This document shows, piece by piece, positions 26,216-36,149 of a stretch of DNA of 59,818 bases. The translations under genes were made by a program, and so were the position numbers. The stretch spans positions 1 to 59,818 of the forward strand of contig CAMAUY010000022.1 of assembly GCA_945861565.1 (NCBI GenBank), given 5' to 3'. The notes beneath the pieces were generated by a model, which saw only the letters and a list, made by a program, of their open reading frames with translations, was not told the origin of the DNA and did not search any database. Position 1 is the stretch's first letter, and the number at the start of each line of letters is the position of its first letter. The stretch is from Akkermansia muciniphila. GTDB taxonomy: Bacteria > Verrucomicrobiota > Verrucomicrobiia > Limisphaerales > UBA9464.

Positions 26216-27658
26216 TCAGGCCAAAATGCCCGTCACCGTTTTGCCGTGGACATCGGTGAGACGAAAATCACGGCCCTGGGACCGGTAGGTCAGGCGGGTG
26301 TGATCAAAGCCGAGGAGATGCAGCAACGTGGCCTGGAGATCATGGACATGGACTGGGTTTTCAACCGCGTTGAATCCAAAGTCATCCGTGGCACCGAAGG
26401 AGATCCCGGGACGAACACCGCCGCCTGCCAACCAGATTGAAAATCCGCGATTGTGATGATCCCGGCCGTCGTCACCCCCCTGGACCATGGGTGTCCGTCC
26501 GAATTCTCCGCCCCAAATCACCAGCGTGTCTTCGAGCAGTCCGCGGGCTTTGAGATCTTTGATGAGTCCGGCGCTTGCCTGATCGGTATCGCGGCAATTA
26601 TTGGTCAAGCCCTTCTTGAGGTCGCTGTGCTGGTCCCAGGCTTCGTGGAAGAGCTGCACAAACCGAACGCCGCGCTCCACCAATCTTCGAGCCAGCAGAC
26701 AATTGCGCGCGAAGCCAGGCTTGGCGGGGTCGACACCATAAAGGTCCAGGATAGACTTGGGCTCGTGGGAAAGGTCCATCAGCTCCGGCGCGCTGGATTG
26801 CATTTTATAGGCCATTTCGTAGGCCTGGATTCGCGCCGCGGTTTCAGGATCTCCCAGTTCGGCGAGATTGAGCTCGTTCAGTTGGCGGAGCGTGTCGAGC
26901 GATGCGCGCTGGGTCTCGGGATCAAAACCACGTGGGTTCGACAGGTACAAAACCGGGTCCCCGGTACCCCTAAAGGGAATGCCATTATAAACCGTCGGAA
27001 GGAACCCACTGCCCCAATTGCTCGCACCCCCGCTCGTGCCGTTGGCGCTGCTAAGTACCACGTACCCGGGAAGGTCCGCGTTTTCCGTGCCAAGGCCGTA
27101 GAGAGTCCACGCACCGAGACTGGGTCGGCCGAAGAGCTGAGAACCCGTGTTCATCAGGATTTGGGCGGGTGCGTGGTTGACCGCGTCCGTCTGCATCGAG
27201 CGAATGACGCAAAGGTCGTCGGCGACACTGGCGGTGTGCGGGAGGAGTTCAGACAGTTCGAGACCCGACCGGCCGTGCCTCTGGAACTTGAACTTCGAAC
27301 CGAGCAACGCGGAGTTCGGGTTAATGAATGCCGCTCGGTAATCCTTGAGGAGTTCGGCGGGCGGCAACTGACCGGATCGCTTTGTCAGTTCCGGCTTGTA
27401 ATCGAACAGATCGAGGTGACTGGGTGCTCCCGCCTGAAAAATGTAGATGACGCGTTTGGCTTTGGGCGCGAAATGCGGGGGCTGCGGTGCCAGCGGCGCA
27501 GCCGGGCTCGATCGATCGAAAAGAGCAGCATGGGCGGAGGGCCGGTTCAGCAACGCTGTCAATGCGATGCTCCCAAGTCCGAGACCGCAATCGCGCAGGA
27601 ACCATCGGCGCGAGGCCAGGCGGTGAGTTTCGACGACGATCTCAGAGGGCTGTTTCAT
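26216..27658 (-). CDS. DUF1501 family Tat-exported protein
   Basis: A 480-residue protein from ATG 27658 (an in-frame TTG at 27688 is possible). The Tat signal is [25 protein letters not shown]1501 motifs: [66 protein letters not shown], and [13 protein letters not shown] followed by [17 protein letters not shown]. It follows its PSCyt/DUF1553 partner by 34 bases on the same strand. The 3' end lies 14 bases from the convergent end of pstB2. A long open frame on the other strand across this gene is only a codon-bias shadow. Confidence 0.9.
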   Translation of the reverse strand: MKQPSEIVVETHRLASRRWFLRDCGLGLGSIALTALLNRPSAHAALFDRSSPAAPLAPQPPHFAPKAKRVIYIFQAGAPSHLDLFDYKPELTKRSGQLPPAELLKDYRAAFINPNSALLGSKFKFQRHGRSGLELSELLPHTASVADDLCVIRSMQTDAVNHAPAQILMNTGSQLFGRPSLGAWTLYGLGTENADLPGYVVLSSANGTSGGASNWGSGFLPTVYNGIPFRGTGDPVLYLSNPRGFDPETQRASLDTLRQLNELNLAELGDPETAARIQAYEMAYKMQSSAPELMDLSHEPKSILDLYGVDPAKPGFARNCLLARRLVERGVRFVQLFHEAWDQHSDLKKGLTNNCRDTDQASAGLIKDLKARGLLEDTLVIWGGEFGRTPMVQGGDDGRDHHNRGFSIWLAGGGVRPGISFGATDDFGFNAVENPVHVHDLQATLLHLLGFDHTRLTYRSQGRDFRLTDVHGKTVTGILA

Positions 27659-27692
27659 ACGGGGAGAAAGTCCAAGGAAGGAATACAATTTC

Positions 27693-30600
27693 CTATTTGG
27701 TCAGGGTTTCATCAAGGTTCAAGAGCACGCGGGAAACAATCGCCCACGCCGCCGCTTCGGTCGGAGTGGTTCCGGTGGGAAGTTGCTCGATTGACGCAGG
27801 ATCCGTGAAGGCAACTTCCTTTGCCGGAACCCAACCGTCAGCGACTCGCTGCCGACGGGATTTGAGTAGGTCGTGAATGAGAGTGGCCTCGGCGGGTCCT
27901 GGCACTCGACCGGTACAGAGACGAAAGGCATATTCGATGCGGTCCGATTCCGTCGGTTTTGCCTCGCGCAACGTTCGCAATGCCAGCGCGCGCGATGCCT
28001 CGACAAAAACGGGTTCATTCAATCCCGTTAACGCCGCCAAGGGCGTGTTACTCCGAACCCGGCGGACGCAGGCTGAATCCCCGTTCGGAGCGTCAAATCC
28101 ACCGAGCACCGGGTCGGGCATAGATCGTCGGCGGAACTGATAGAGCGAGCGCCGATACCGCTCGGCCCCGGTGGCGGTAGGCCAGGCAATCTTGGTGTAG
28201 TTGAAAGCGAACATGCTCTCGGGCACCGGCGGATAAAAACTCGGGCCCCCGACGCGTTCATGCAGCAGTCCCGCGGCGCTGAGCGCGACATCGCGGATCA
28301 TCTCAGCCTCCGCACGGAACCGGGGGCCCCGAGCGAGTAATCGATTGAGAGGATCACGGGCCACCAGGCCGGGGTCCAGTCTGGCAGACTGTCGGTAGGT
28401 CGCGCTATTCACGATCAAACGGTGAAGATGTTTCAGCGACCAGGGTTGTTCATCGGGCGACTTCTCAGTGACCGGCTCCATCAACTCAACCGCGAGCCAA
28501 TCCAGAAGTTCCGGGTGAGTGGGCAACGCGGCGCGCACACCAAAATCCTCGGGCGTCTCGACCAGTCCCAGGCCGAAATACGCCTGCCAAACGCGGTTCA
28601 CAATGACCCTTGCTGTGGTGGGTGACCGCCGATCGACGAGCCATCGGCCCAATGTTAGACGGCTCGAACCAGCCCCGACGGGAAGCGGGTGCAAGAAAGC
28701 GGGCGTGCCGGCGGTAATCTTGCGGCCGGGTTTCTGCCAACTACCCCGTTCGAGAAGCGATGTCTCGCGGGCCAATTCCGGCGGACGATGAGCGAGGTTT
28801 AAGACGGTGTCTCCCTCCGGAAACTCCCGCCATAACGCTTCGATTCGCTCGTTGCTTTCCTTTGCGTCCGGGCTGATGGACCGCCAAGTGCTGAAAATAG
28901 CGGCCTGCTCCGCGGGCGTCCGATCTTCGGCCGATTTCGCGAGGGCCGCACGCACGCGGCGAGGCAAAGGATCGGCAACCGGCGCTGGCTCGTCGGTGAA
29001 CGAAACTCGAAAGCGGCCCAAAAAATTGTTCTGCCCGGAACCCGGGCCGGCATGGCGAAATTGCAACGTAACACGGAGTTCGACACCGGCGCCGGTGAAG
29101 GGTGTATTCGTGGGTGCAAGCTGCACCACCGCCTCGTAATCCGTATGCCGCCGGCCAAGCCCGCGGTCGGCGCTCCAAGCGGTCTCCTCGCTGCCATCAA
29201 TCAGATACCGGGCAGGCCCCAAGCGCCGTTTGTCTTCGGTTGCATCGGGTTTCGGGGAGGCGACGAGTGCGTGATCGGCTTCCGCAAAGTCCGCGGTGGC
29301 ATTGGTCAAACCCACCTTGACCCAGGCGTTGGTCGACCCCACAGGCCGGGTCTCCAAGATCAGTTCGCTGACGGCAAATGTTCCCGGTGAACTCCGACCC
29401 GGCCCGCCAAACGCCAGGTCTCCGTGAGTCATCGCCTCCAAGCGGAGTCCGGTTAAATTCGTGCGCGACGTGCGACCAAACACTCGCAAATCGCCGCTCG
29501 AAGGTCGAAAGCCAAGCGTAAGAATGGAATGATCTGGCAGTTCTTCAGGATGGGCGAGACCGCCCTCCAGGAATTGATCGGTCGCATCCAACGGTTCCCA
29601 GTGTGGAACCGGAGGCCGTTGCTGGGCCTCCCAATCACGCAGCCGCTTCGGCCAATCTGAATGCATCGCTTTCAGTGCCGCCTCCTGATCAACTATTCCC
29701 CGTTGAATTCGGTCGATGCTCTTCAATTGTTCGGGGGAATACACACGCCCGATGCTTTCGAAATCGTTATTTAGAAACGCGAATATCTTATAATATTCTT
29801 CCTGAGTCAGCGGATCGAATTTGTGCGCGTGGCACTGAGCACATTGTAACGTCAGGCCGAGCACTGCTTTTCCCAGACAATCCATTCGGTCGATCAAACC
29901 TTCCGTCCGGAATTGTTCGGCGATAATCGCACCTTCTTCATTGACCATGCTGTTTCGAAAAAACCCGGTGGCCGTCCGCTGGTCTTGCGTGGCGTTCGGT
30001 AACAGGTCCCCGGCGATCTGCTCAATCACGAAGCGGTCGTACGGCAGGTCGCGGTTCAACGCCTGAATGACCCAATCACGCCAGGGCCATTGTTGCCGCG
30101 GAAGGTCCTTTTCGTAACCATCGGAATCGGAGTATCGAGCGGCGTCGAGCCACCATTGCGCCCAGCGTTCCCCATAGTGCGGGGACGCCAGGAGCCGATC
30201 CACTTGCTTCAAGTATGCATCCGGCGCGGAATCGTTGAGGTAAGATTCCAGTTCCTTCGGGCTGGGGGGTAATCCCGTCAGATCCAACGACAACCGACGC
30301 AACAAGGCGGGCCGATCTGCTTCCCGGGCGGGCTTAAGATTTTCCTCTTCGAGGCGTGCTCGAACGAATGCATCGATCGGTGAACCGGGATCTGAACCCG
30401 ACCTGGGTGCCTTAAGAGTCGGCAGCTTGGGGCGAACGGGCTCGATGAACGACCAATGTGGCTGGTATTCCGCGCCCGAGCCGACCCACTGCCGAAGGAT
30501 CTCAATTTCGGCGTCGGTCAGTCGCTTCTTTGCTTCGGGTGGCGGCATCCGTAGGTCGGCATCCTGGGAAATAACCCGAGTCATCAACTCAGAACCACCC

Positions 30601-30869
30601 GGGTTTCCGGGCTGCAAGGCGGGTTTGCCCGACTTGCCACCGACCAGCGCAATATTCCGGAGGTCCAGGCGGAGGCCCCCTTTTCGAGCTTTGTCGTCCT
30701 GACCGTGGCAGGCAAAGCAATGCTCGGCTAGAATGGGCCGGACATCCCGGGTATAGGAGGGTGCCGTTGCACCTTCGACCGTGCCAAGGCCGACCCGTCC
30801 GCTCAGCCACACCGCGAGAGCGATGCAACGAAACGAGCGGATTTTCAAAAGGATAGGAGGCCAGATCAC
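27693..30869 (-). CDS. PSCyt1 - DUF1549 - DUF1553 protein
   Basis: A 1058-residue exported protein with the same order of domains as the one at 12374-15901. The N-terminal PSCyt1 has a heme motif CFACH at residues 51-55 and DLRMPPP. DUF1549 follows ([50 protein letters not shown], with [13 protein letters not shown]). DUF1553 at the C-terminus has [20 protein letters not shown] and [22 protein letters not shown]. It starts with GTG (30867-30869) overlapping the TGA of the FAH-family gene, so translation is coupled to that gene. The DUF1501 partner follows. Confidence 0.9.
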   Translation of the reverse strand: MIWPPILLKIRSFRCIALAVWLSGRVGLGTVEGATAPSYTRDVRPILAEHCFACHGQDDKARKGGLRLDLRNIALVGGKSGKPALQPGNPGGSELMTRVISQDADLRMPPPEAKKRLTDAEIEILRQWVGSGAEYQPHWSFIEPVRPKLPTLKAPRSGSDPGSPIDAFVRARLEEENLKPAREADRPALLRRLSLDLTGLPPSPKELESYLNDSAPDAYLKQVDRLLASPHYGERWAQWWLDAARYSDSDGYEKDLPRQQWPWRDWVIQALNRDLPYDRFVIEQIAGDLLPNATQDQRTATGFFRNSMVNEEGAIIAEQFRTEGLIDRMDCLGKAVLGLTLQCAQCHAHKFDPLTQEEYYKIFAFLNNDFESIGRVYSPEQLKSIDRIQRGIVDQEAALKAMHSDWPKRLRDWEAQQRPPVPHWEPLDATDQFLEGGLAHPEELPDHSILTLGFRPSSGDLRVFGRTSRTNLTGLRLEAMTHGDLAFGGPGRSSPGTFAVSELILETRPVGSTNAWVKVGLTNATADFAEADHALVASPKPDATEDKRRLGPARYLIDGSEETAWSADRGLGRRHTDYEAVVQLAPTNTPFTGAGVELRVTLQFRHAGPGSGQNNFLGRFRVSFTDEPAPVADPLPRRVRAALAKSAEDRTPAEQAAIFSTWRSISPDAKESNERIEALWREFPEGDTVLNLAHRPPELARETSLLERGSWQKPGRKITAGTPAFLHPLPVGAGSSRLTLGRWLVDRRSPTTARVIVNRVWQAYFGLGLVETPEDFGVRAALPTHPELLDWLAVELMEPVTEKSPDEQPWSLKHLHRLIVNSATYRQSARLDPGLVARDPLNRLLARGPRFRAEAEMIRDVALSAAGLLHERVGGPSFYPPVPESMFAFNYTKIAWPTATGAERYRRSLYQFRRRSMPDPVLGGFDAPNGDSACVRRVRSNTPLAALTGLNEPVFVEASRALALRTLREAKPTESDRIEYAFRLCTGRVPGPAEATLIHDLLKSRRQRVADGWVPAKEVAFTDPASIEQLPTGTTPTEAAAWAIVSRVLLNLDETLTK

Positions 30870-31669
30870 GTCTCTTCAACCACTGGGTTGGTCAGGGAGC
30901 CAATGCTGCCGATTTCGATCGTAACGTTGTCTCCCGGTTTCAGGAACACCGGAGGCTTGCGGGCGGCCCCCACTCCGTGCGGCGTCCCGGTCAGAATGAC
31001 GGTACCCGGCAGCAGACGTGTGCTGCCGCTCAAGAACTCGATCAACGTTGGGACGTCGAAGATCATGTCGTTGGTGTTCCAATCCTGCATCGTCTGCCCG
31101 TTCAGCACGGTCTTAATCGACAGCGCATTCGGATTGGGAATCTCATCACGCGTGACAATCCAGGGCCCCAGCGGGCAGAAAGTTGCAAACGTCTTACCGC
31201 GACACCACTGGGTGCCGCCCTTCTGAATCTGCCAATCACGAGCGCTCACGTCATTCGCACAGGTGTAACCCAGCACGTAATCGAGCGCCTTGGCCTTCGG
31301 GACGTTGTAGCACTCCCGTCCTATCACCACGGCCAACTCGCATTCGTAATCGACGGCGTCGCTCCGCAGTCGCCGCGGGAGAATAATGGGATCGCCGGGG
31401 TTTTGAACCGTTCCAAGGTTCTTCATGAACACCACCGGATACTCCGGGATGGCCTGGTTTCCTTCCGCGGCGTGTTTCCGGTAGTTGAGGCCGATGCAAA
31501 TGATGTCGCGAGGTTCGATGGGGGCGAGTTGCTTCGCCACGGTGGCCGTTTTGCCGGTGTCCATCAACGAAGTCAGGATCTCTCCATCGACTTGCGTGAT
31601 GCGTCCATCGTCGTGACGCCGACCAAACGATATTTTACCTGAGGTGTCTTGATAGCGAACAAGCTTCAT
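30866..31669 (-). CDS. Fumarylacetoacetate hydrolase (FAH) family protein
   Basis: A 267-residue cytosolic enzyme with an N-terminal strand domain (MKLVRYQDTSGKISFG) and the FAH/HpcE core: IICIGLNYRKHAAE, PVVFMKNLGTVQNPGDPI, the acidic metal ligands in DYECELAVVIG (E109, E111), CANDVSARDW (D140), and LLPGTVILTGTPHGVG. Members hydrolyse or decarboxylate beta-diketo acids, including 2-oxo-3-deoxy sugar acids and acylpyruvates. It is the first gene of an operon with the PSCyt/DUF1553 and DUF1501 genes. That makes a role in the last steps of breaking down whatever those export proteins act on a reasonable guess, but the substrate is unknown. Confidence 0.88.
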   Translation of the reverse strand: MKLVRYQDTSGKISFGRRHDDGRITQVDGEILTSLMDTGKTATVAKQLAPIEPRDIICIGLNYRKHAAEGNQAIPEYPVVFMKNLGTVQNPGDPIILPRRLRSDAVDYECELAVVIGRECYNVPKAKALDYVLGYTCANDVSARDWQIQKGGTQWCRGKTFATFCPLGPWIVTRDEIPNPNALSIKTVLNGQTMQDWNTNDMIFDVPTLIEFLSGSTRLLPGTVILTGTPHGVGAARKPPVFLKPGDNVTIEIGSIGSLTNPVVEET

Positions 31670-31752
31670 GATGATTTGACTTTCTGTCGGGGCAGAGTGT
31701 CGGCCGGAAAATTCAATCGGTCAACGGGGAAGGAAACGCGCTTCTCACAACG

Positions 31753-31977
31753 GTGTTGCGCTTGCTGCTTCAGCCGCGAGTTCAGCGCAGTTCGGCGCTG
31801 AAGCGTTACACGGAGTTTGCGATCCTGCTCGGCTGTGGTGTTTCAGCCGAGCTTGTCGGCGGAGTCATGGCATTGGTTGGGAAACAAGCTGGCTTGGCTG
31901 CACTGTTCCTCGTCACGGCCATCCTTTTGAGTGCGGCCTGTTTCTTGGAGATGCGGAAGTTGAGCCGAAAGATGTGA
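31753..31977 (+). CDS. Possible small membrane protein with two helices
   Basis: A GTG-started frame of 74 residues. It holds two hydrophobic stretches, FAILLGCGVSAELVGGVMALV and LAALFLVTAILLSAACFLEM (the first from about residue 22), joined by a short basic loop and flanked by basic residues. The composition is what a real two-helix membrane protein would show. There is no ATG and no clear ribosome-binding site, and I recognise no family. It is divergent from the FAH-family gene. Kept at low confidence. Confidence 0.4.
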   Translation: MLRLLLQPRVQRSSALKRYTEFAILLGCGVSAELVGGVMALVGKQAGLAALFLVTAILLSAACFLEMRKLSRKM

Positions 31978-32041
31978 CCGCTTGACTTATTTCGCGGTTC
32001 GGCCGGGCCAATCTCCACGTTCAACATGAGCGCCAGGTTTT

Positions 32042-32117
32042 CATTCGTGTCATTCGTGTCATTCGTGGGCACACCCGCATTTTCTTTTGCCCACGAATCA
32101 CACCAATCACACGAATG
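32042..32117. repeat. Inverted repeat built of tandem CATTCGTG units
   Basis: Three tandem copies of a nine-base unit, CATTCGTGT, CATTCGTGT and CATTCGTGG (32042-32068), are followed after about 20 bases by an inverted arm at 32089-32117 that contains CACGAAT and CACACGAATG. The arms can pair into an imperfect long hairpin. I recall similar CATTCGTGT blocks from many environmental bacteria, without a firm assignment. There are no spacers of the CRISPR kind. The remaining bases of the 31978-32206 gap show no gene. Confidence 0.7.
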
Positions 32118-32206
32118 CCCGAGCTCCGTGATCGGGTGAAGTAACCACGAATGTTTTCCCACGGATCTACGGGCTCGCGCCCGCGGACCGGCTGGGATAA
32201 GCTCCA

Positions 32207-33616
32207 TTGATCCATCCCTTTGAATCTTTAGTCGTCCTAGGCCCTTTGGCCTTTTTGATGTTTGTGGCCTACCGGGGCTTCAGCGTCATTCTTTTCGCAC
32301 CCATCGCGGCAATGGGTGCGGTTCTATTGATCGACCCCACCCTGGTTGCGCCAATGTTCACAGGCTTGTTCATGGACAAGATGGTTGGCTTCGTTAAAAA
32401 CTTTTTCCCGGTTTTTCTGCTGGGCGCCATATTCGGCAAAGTCATTGAACTGTCGGGCTTCTCGAAGTCAATCGTTGCCTCGGTCATCCAGTTAATCGGT
32501 CGCGACCGAGCAATTCTCGCCATTGTTGTCGTCTGTGCGGTCCTGACCTATGGCGGCGTATCGCTGTTTGTGGTCGTTTTCGCCGTCTATCCGTTCGCAG
32601 CGGAAATGTTCCGCCAGGGGAAGATTCCCAAGCGCCTGATTCCCGGCACGATTGCGCTGGGCGCCTTCACCTTCACGATGGATTCGCTGCCCGGTACGCC
32701 GCAGATCCAGAACATTATCCCGACCACGTTCTTCAAGACCGATATCTATGCGGCACCCATCCTGGGCGTGATCGGGGGCACCTTCATCCTGGTCTGCGGT
32801 CTTTCCTACCTCGAAGGGTGTCGACGGCGCGCTGCCGCGGCCGGTGAAGGTTACGGCGAGGGCCACACCAACGAACCGGAACTCTGCGAGCACAAGAATT
32901 TGGCTCACCCGCTGATTGCCATCCTGCCGCTGGTTATGGTCGGCGTCATGAACAAGGTATTCACCAACGCCATTTCGCGGCTCTACGGCGAGACTATTTC
33001 GTTTATTCCGGCGGTCCTCGGCAACGCCGCCCCGATTGTTCAGCAGACCAAAGCCGTCGCTGCAATCTGGGCCGTCGAAGGAGCCCTGTTGCTGGGCATT
33101 GCCACGGTGTTCGTGTTTGCCTGGAAATCAGTCCTGGCCAAGTTTTCCGAGGGCAGCAAAGTCGCGATTGGCGGGGCTCTGCTGGCGACGATGAATACCG
33201 CTTCGGAATACGGTTTCGGGGCAGTGATTGCGGCGCTGCCTGGCTTCCGCGTGGTTGCGCATGCATTGAGTGCCATTCCCAATCCGCTGGTGAACGAAGC
33301 GATCACCGTGACCGCGCTGGCCGGTATCACGGGTTCGGCCTCGGGCGGCATGGGGATCGCCTTGGCGGCGATGGCGGAAACCTTTATTGCCAGCGCCCAT
33401 GCGGCGGGTATCCCGCTCGAGGTATTCCACCGGGTCGCCTCGATGGCCTCCGGCGGCATGGATACCTTGCCGCACAACGGCGCGGTGATTACCCTGCTGG
33501 CGGTGACCGGATTGACCCATCGTCAGTCGTACAAGGACATCTTTGCCATCACCCTCATCAAGACGCTGGCTGTCTTCGGGGTGATTGCCATCTACTACGC
33601 CACGGGTCTTGTCTAA
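32207..33616 (+). CDS. GntP-family permease
   Basis: A 469-residue membrane protein with about 12 hydrophobic segments. Segments such as VLLIDPTLVAPMFTGLFM, FFPVFLLGAIFGKVIELSG, YGGVSLFVVVFAVYPFAAEMF and GSASGGMGIALAAMAETF match the gluconate:proton symporter (GntP) family, which carries sugar acids and small hydroxyacids. The start is a TTG (32207) after GGGATAAG; there is no better start before the first helix. The BNR-repeat gene follows after five bases, so the permease probably imports a product of that exported enzyme. Which acid it carries cannot be told. Confidence 0.85.
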   Translation: MIHPFESLVVLGPLAFLMFVAYRGFSVILFAPIAAMGAVLLIDPTLVAPMFTGLFMDKMVGFVKNFFPVFLLGAIFGKVIELSGFSKSIVASVIQLIGRDRAILAIVVVCAVLTYGGVSLFVVVFAVYPFAAEMFRQGKIPKRLIPGTIALGAFTFTMDSLPGTPQIQNIIPTTFFKTDIYAAPILGVIGGTFILVCGLSYLEGCRRRAAAAGEGYGEGHTNEPELCEHKNLAHPLIAILPLVMVGVMNKVFTNAISRLYGETISFIPAVLGNAAPIVQQTKAVAAIWAVEGALLLGIATVFVFAWKSVLAKFSEGSKVAIGGALLATMNTASEYGFGAVIAALPGFRVVAHALSAIPNPLVNEAITVTALAGITGSASGGMGIALAAMAETFIASAHAAGIPLEVFHRVASMASGGMDTLPHNGAVITLLAVTGLTHRQSYKDIFAITLIKTLAVFGVIAIYYATGLV

Positions 33617-33621
33617 ACATA

Positions 33622-34932
33622 ATGAATAATCGATCTCGGGTTGGCCTGCTGCTTGGGAGCATCGCATTCGCCGTCGGGCTGGCGGCCCCAGTTTCTTCGA
33701 ACGATTCCATTCCGGAGAAAACGACGGAGGTGAAATTGAACGGCCTGCGGGTGCGTTTGGGCGAACCGGTTCAGGTGGCCGCGCAATTGGCTTGGGAGGA
33801 GGGCCCCAATCACCGTTGGGTCATGAATCATCCGGTTCCATCGATGGCCCGATTTCCTAACGGCGAACTCCTTGTTTCGTATTCGTTGGTTTCAGACTAT
33901 AACGACAATCCACGAAATGTCAGCGGATTACAGTTCTCATCGGACAACGGGAAGACGTGGGGGCAACGGTTTGATTTCGTGGCGGAGCATCAGGCCATGG
34001 TTTACCTCGCCGACACTGACAATTCCCTGTTGGGTATCCCCGCCTATCTTTACCCGCAGACTCCCGGCAATGAGCGCAATTTCGAGGCAACCTATACCCG
34101 CCTCGAGCGAGGCGGAAGTCGCGTTATCCTGGAACCACGCGGCGTGAAAGTCGTGGACTGGCCATGGCCCGTTTTGAGTAGCGCCGGGTATGGATTCTAC
34201 GGCACGAAACCCTTGGCCGGAATCGTCCCGTCCAACCGTTTCGCTCCACTGGTCTTTGACGGCACCGCCCTAAACGTGGGCGGGCGTCTGCTCGCAACGG
34301 GATACGGCATGAAGAAGGGAGAAAAGCAGTACGAGAACTTCCTCATGGCCTCGGAGGATCGGGGAAGGACCTGGCGGTATTATGCGAAGATCGCCGACGC
34401 GACCGAACTGCCAAGAGATGCCGAAGGACCCAATGAGATTGCCATGATTCAGCTAGCGGATGGGGACCTGATGACGATCTTCCGAGTGGGCGGCACCAAG
34501 GAATGGAAACTGCGGCGCGCCTACAGCCACGACCTGGGTCGCACCTGGAGCAAGGCAGAAGCGCTTCCCGCGTACAGCGTGGAACCGAGTCTCGTTCGGA
34601 CTGCGAACGGCACCATTGCGCTCTCGACCGGCCGTCCGGGCATCCACTTGTGGCTATCAACCGACCCGCGGGCCCAGACTTGGCAGGAAATCGATATCGT
34701 CGAGATCCACAATCGCTGGGCCCCTGACAAGACCTATCGAATCAACGCTTTCCAGGATTCGGACCGCCCCGCCAGTCCTCCACTTTGGCAGACCTCATCT
34801 TATACTGAGATCCTTGAGATTGCGCCCAACCGCTTGTTGCTGGTCTATGATCGGAGCGCCAAGCCGAAGCCGGAAAATAACGCCGATCTCACCCGGATCT
34901 TCGTCTTGCCGATCGAGATTGTGCGGGAGTAA
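33622..34932 (+). CDS. BNR/Asp-box exported protein (sialidase-like)
   Basis: A 436-residue protein with a signal peptide (VGLLLGSIAFAVGLAAPVSS). The body is a six-bladed propeller candidate with several Asp-box repeats: SSDNGKTWG, SEDRGRTW and SHDLGRTWS, plus PNGELLVSYS and ADGDLMTIFR strands. Asp-boxes occur in sialidases and in many other exported propellers, and I could not confirm the Arg triad and Tyr/Glu nucleophile pair of sialidases. It follows the GntP-type permease by five bases, so the pair looks like a hydrolase plus importer. Confidence 0.75.
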   Translation: MNNRSRVGLLLGSIAFAVGLAAPVSSNDSIPEKTTEVKLNGLRVRLGEPVQVAAQLAWEEGPNHRWVMNHPVPSMARFPNGELLVSYSLVSDYNDNPRNVSGLQFSSDNGKTWGQRFDFVAEHQAMVYLADTDNSLLGIPAYLYPQTPGNERNFEATYTRLERGGSRVILEPRGVKVVDWPWPVLSSAGYGFYGTKPLAGIVPSNRFAPLVFDGTALNVGGRLLATGYGMKKGEKQYENFLMASEDRGRTWRYYAKIADATELPRDAEGPNEIAMIQLADGDLMTIFRVGGTKEWKLRRAYSHDLGRTWSKAEALPAYSVEPSLVRTANGTIALSTGRPGIHLWLSTDPRAQTWQEIDIVEIHNRWAPDKTYRINAFQDSDRPASPPLWQTSSYTEILEIAPNRLLLVYDRSAKPKPENNADLTRIFVLPIEIVRE

Positions 34933-34961
34933 TTCCGATCAACCCTTTGCCCTGCGGCGCC

Positions 34962-35000
34962 AAAGCGGTTTCGCGCTTCGCTTGCCACCGCACTCCAAAA
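34962..35000. repeat. Hairpin element between convergent genes
   Basis: GCGGT (34965-34969) and ACCGC (34987-34991) close a stem around GC-rich sequence. From memory this kind of sequence, ending CGCACTCCAAAAGC, recurs in verrucomicrobial genomes, but I cannot check that here. It lies between the BNR gene and the convergent DapA-like gene and may act as a terminator; there is no T-run. Confidence 0.4.
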
Positions 35001-35077
35001 GCTCTGCCGTGCCGAGCGAGATTTTCTACTGCGCGCATTTACGCAACAACGCTGTCCAAAAAACCATTCCGGCCACT

Positions 35078-36139
35078 CTAGGCCTTAAGATGCGGCTTCA
35101 ACGATGTCACGAGCACCTGGAGGGTCTGCTTGCCCGCGTCGTCGAGCGCCGGGGTTTGCGACCCGCCCGTCGCAACTTTTGTAGCCTCGGAAAAGCCGCG
35201 CGAAGCCGGGGTCCGGACCCCGTACGTGTTGAATACCCCCCGTGCCACCAGTACGTACTTCATGCCTTCCATGCCGTAGCGGAGCATCGTATCGAGCGCC
35301 TCGATCGTCCGGGCATGACTCACCCGGGCTTCGTCGCGTTTGCCCGCCTGCCAGAGGTCGAAGGTGGTCGCATAGAGGTCGGCTAAACCGGCGGCAGGCA
35401 TGCTGCCGGAGAAACCCGCCGTGAGCTCCTCGGTCATCTTGCGGCCGTGATTGCCCGAAAATACCTTGAGCTCGTCGTGGCTTTTTTCGCGAAGCAGCCC
35501 GACCCGCTGCAGCGGATCGCCCGCCTCATCCTTCACGTGACGCATGGTCGGAATCGTCCGGTAGAGCTCGAGGAGCAAGTCCACATCCATCTTTCCCACC
35601 GCCTGCACAAACATCGGCAAGCCGGTTGATTTCCCCACCTCCTGATAGTAGCTCAGCAGCGCTTTTGGATCGGTATTTTCGGCGGGCGGCAGAGAAATAA
35701 CGCCGTCCGCGCCGACGCGCTCTGCGTGCTTAATGTATCGGCGCACCGCCGCCAGGTCCGTCCCCTGCACGCCCAATATGACCGCCGTGCGCAACTTTCG
35801 GGCGGCGGCGCCAATGGCCTCCATGCCGGCCATCCGCTCCCCCTCGGTCAGGGTCGACCACTCGCTCGCGAGCTGCGGCCAGACAAAACCATGCACCCCC
35901 CCGCGGTCGATGAACTCCAACTGCCGGACGAGGGCGTCGACGTCGAGCTGGTCCGACGCGGTGAACGGCGTCTGGGCAATCGGGAAGATGCCGCGGAGGC
36001 GTCGCGAGCCTGCCGATCGATCCAGCGCCGCTGCGAAGCCACGGTGAACCAGTCCGAGCGCGCTGGTGCCCGCTCCAAGCCAACGCAGGAATTCACGGCG
36101 ATTCATGTCTCGGGAATGTGTAAAGACTGCTGCTGGCAT
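35078..36139 (-). CDS. DapA/NAL-family TIM-barrel protein with a Tat signal and altered active site
   Basis: A 353-residue protein starting at ATG 36139, with GAGGA nine bases upstream. The N-terminus carries a twin-arginine signal (MNRREFLRWLGAG from residue 12), unlike cytoplasmic DapA. The DHDPS/N-acetylneuraminate lyase fold is clear: GIFPIAQTPFT, a FIDRGGVHGF segment, RVGADGVISLPP, and the Schiff-base Lys203 in RHVKDEAGD. Two other motifs are lost: GTTGE reads QLASE (residues 89-93), and the catalytic Tyr segment YNxP reads MFVQA (176-180). It may be an aldolase with different chemistry or a non-enzymatic relative. It follows the YncE-like gene by 10 bases. Confidence 0.82.
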   Translation of the reverse strand: MPAAVFTHSRDMNRREFLRWLGAGTSALGLVHRGFAAALDRSAGSRRLRGIFPIAQTPFTASDQLDVDALVRQLEFIDRGGVHGFVWPQLASEWSTLTEGERMAGMEAIGAAARKLRTAVILGVQGTDLAAVRRYIKHAERVGADGVISLPPAENTDPKALLSYYQEVGKSTGLPMFVQAVGKMDVDLLLELYRTIPTMRHVKDEAGDPLQRVGLLREKSHDELKVFSGNHGRKMTEELTAGFSGSMPAAGLADLYATTFDLWQAGKRDEARVSHARTIEALDTMLRYGMEGMKYVLVARGVFNTYGVRTPASRGFSEATKVATGGSQTPALDDAGKQTLQVLVTSLKPHLKA

Positions 36140-36149
36140 AACATTTTCC

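Noticed and set aside
26453-27808. Long open frame (451 codons) on the plus strand opposite a DUF1501 gene
   Set aside because: It is antisense to a gene with full DUF1501 motifs and has no recognisable domain; GC-rich codon use leaves the antisense frame open. The same applies to the frames at 36066-37322 and, on the minus strand, 56861-58228.
32041-32118. CRISPR array
   Set aside because: Three nine-base tandem units with no spacers, plus an inverted arm; no cas genes nearby.
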